From JAHCHL01 sp964546835 (GTDB lineage Bacteria; Armatimonadota; Fimbriimonadia; Fimbriimonadales; ATM1): 6,916 nucleotides of DNA. The notes under the pieces are model-generated. The model had not been told where the DNA came from. It made no database searches and saw only the letters and a program-made list of their open reading frames with translations. The translations under genes were made by a program, and so were the position numbers. The stretch's first letter is position 1. Each line of letters opens with the position of its first letter. Shown here one piece after another: positions 5,928 through 6,916 of this stretch. The stretch covers positions 1-6,916 of the forward strand of contig CAZJKW010000114.1 of NCBI GenBank assembly GCA_964546835.1, read 5' to 3'.

Positions 5928-6916
5928 GATACCTGTTCTCATTTGCGGTACTCATTTTTCTGTTGGGTTGTAACAACGGAATAGAAGGTCCAAAAACTAA
6001 TTCCAATCGGAGTTTCATAGACCCTTGGGGCGTTCGTTCTAACAATCCAAATTCTCAATCCGTTTATTTGGCCAATCACGGATTCGGAATGCGTGTTCGT
6101 TCAAATGGACTATCTCAAGATAACTTATTGATCATGCACCAAGATATGGTTTGCAGCGTACCGAACTTTTCAGGTTATGAAATAGAAATAGATGGCTATC
6201 CAGTGAATGAGTTAGAAATCATCGCATATGATGGTTTCCTAAACTTCCGAAATGGTTTGTTTACAACCCATTTCCATGTTTCAACCAAAAGCGGTGCTGC
6301 CGTCGAAATCATGACAGAGACAAATGTCGAACCATACTCGGCTCTGATTGCTCAACGATTTTCTTTTACATCTGCAGTTCCAATTCGGGTTCAAATTAGT
6401 GCAAGGAATGACTCTCGAATCAAAAATATATGGGAAGGCGAATCCCCATTGCAAATCAGCCCCATTTCTCCCGAAGAATCGAGTGATCATTTAAGCAGGT
6501 TGGCTCGATGGAGATTAGTTTGCAACAAAGAAATCAATTTGACACCGATTGAGTTTGAATGCAATGAGGATTCAACGGTTTTCGAAAGCGTAACCGTTTT
6601 TGATCGTGTAGATGAGATAAAAACGCCTTTGCCAAGTTATGCCGAAGTTTTTGATCGTTCCAAAAAATGGTGGGACGAAAAGTGGAAGTCTGATATATTA
6701 ATTGACGGCCCTGCGGAAGACCAACAAGCAATTCGCTCGTTTTTGTTTTATCTGTACCAATCCGAATCTGAAAAACTTCCTCCAATGGGTTTTTCAAGCA
6801 AGAAGTATCTGGGTCATCGTTTTTGGGACGCGGAAACATGGATGCTGCCAACGTACTCGTTGATTAGTCGAGAATTTGCAAAACGTGCCACGCTTTGGAG
6901 AAAAGAGACTGCCCCA
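5924..6916 (+). CDS. Lipoprotein, glycoside hydrolase family 65-like (3' end outside window)
   Basis: The frame is open for 331 codons to the window edge. It begins with a lipoprotein signal: MRYLFSFAVLIF and a lipobox LLGC with Cys16, followed by Asn-Asn. The mature protein should be lipid-anchored, with no Asp at +2 as an inner-membrane retention signal. Residues about 30-245 form the family's N-terminal beta-sandwich (YLANHGFGMRVRSNG at 48-62 matches the usual YxGNGxxGxR pattern). A linker with Trp-Trp (249-250) and IDGPAEDQQAIRSFLFYLYQ (260-279) leads into the (alpha/alpha)6 barrel. GFSSKKYLGHRFWDAETWMLP (from 289) is the hallmark GH65 substrate-binding segment, with WDxE at 301-304. Known GH65 members include maltose, trehalose and kojibiose phosphorylases, acid trehalases and the glucosylgalactosyl-hydroxylysine glucosidase. 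The catalytic Glu region is beyond the edge, so phosphorylase and hydrolase cannot be separated directly. Export favours a hydrolase, because phosphorylases normally work in the cytoplasm. Confidence 0.88.
   Translation, partial: MRYLFSFAVLIFLLGCNNGIEGPKTNSNRSFIDPWGVRSNNPNSQSVYLANHGFGMRVRSNGLSQDNLLIMHQDMVCSVPNFSGYEIEIDGYPVNELEIIAYDGFLNFRNGLFTTHFHVSTKSGAAVEIMTETNVEPYSALIAQRFSFTSAVPIRVQISARNDSRIKNIWEGESPLQISPISPEESSDHLSRLARWRLVCNKEINLTPIEFECNEDSTVFESVTVFDRVDEIKTPLPSYAEVFDRSKKWWDEKWKSDILIDGPAEDQQAIRSFLFYLYQSESEKLPPMGFSSKKYLGHRFWDAETWMLPTYSLISREFAKRATLWRKETAP

Overview
The window holds five protein genes and almost no spare DNA. I see no RNA gene, insertion sequence, CRISPR array or integrase, and no undescribed multi-gene system. 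It looks like a chromosomal stretch of a diderm-type bacterium. Three of the five products carry export signals: a Sec signal, a Tat signal and a lipoprotein signal. Base composition is moderate, not GC-rich by eye. The mix of a sortilin-like Asp-box propeller, a Tat-exported barrel-like protein, a family-65 glycoside hydrolase and an HD-GYP regulator would fit Armatimonadota (Fimbriimonadia-like) or Acidobacteriota. That placement is a guess from gene style and was not tested.

Layout. Positions 1-1023 (minus) encode a PAS plus HD-GYP protein, cut off by the left edge and starting with TTG. A 116-bp divergent gap follows, with possible promoters in both directions and a small hairpin. Positions 1140-3665 (plus) encode a secreted 841-residue protein with eleven Asp-box repeats. 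Its TGA directly abuts the TAA of the convergent gene at 3666-4841 (minus), a 391-residue Tat-exported protein that resembles a clan GH-A TIM barrel. A 123-bp divergent gap precedes trxB (4965-5927, plus), a standard thioredoxin reductase. The trxB stop overlaps, as TTGA, the TTG start of a family-65 glycoside hydrolase lipoprotein (5924-6916, plus), which runs off the right edge.

How the genes relate. The Tat protein and the family-65 lipoprotein could both act on carbohydrate outside the cytoplasm, and the propeller protein could bind or process polymers there. The HD-GYP protein could lower c-di-GMP in response to a PAS-sensed signal. trxB is a cytoplasmic housekeeping gene, and its only visible link to the next gene is translational coupling. 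Three of five genes appear to start with TTG, and two genes are incomplete because of the window edges.
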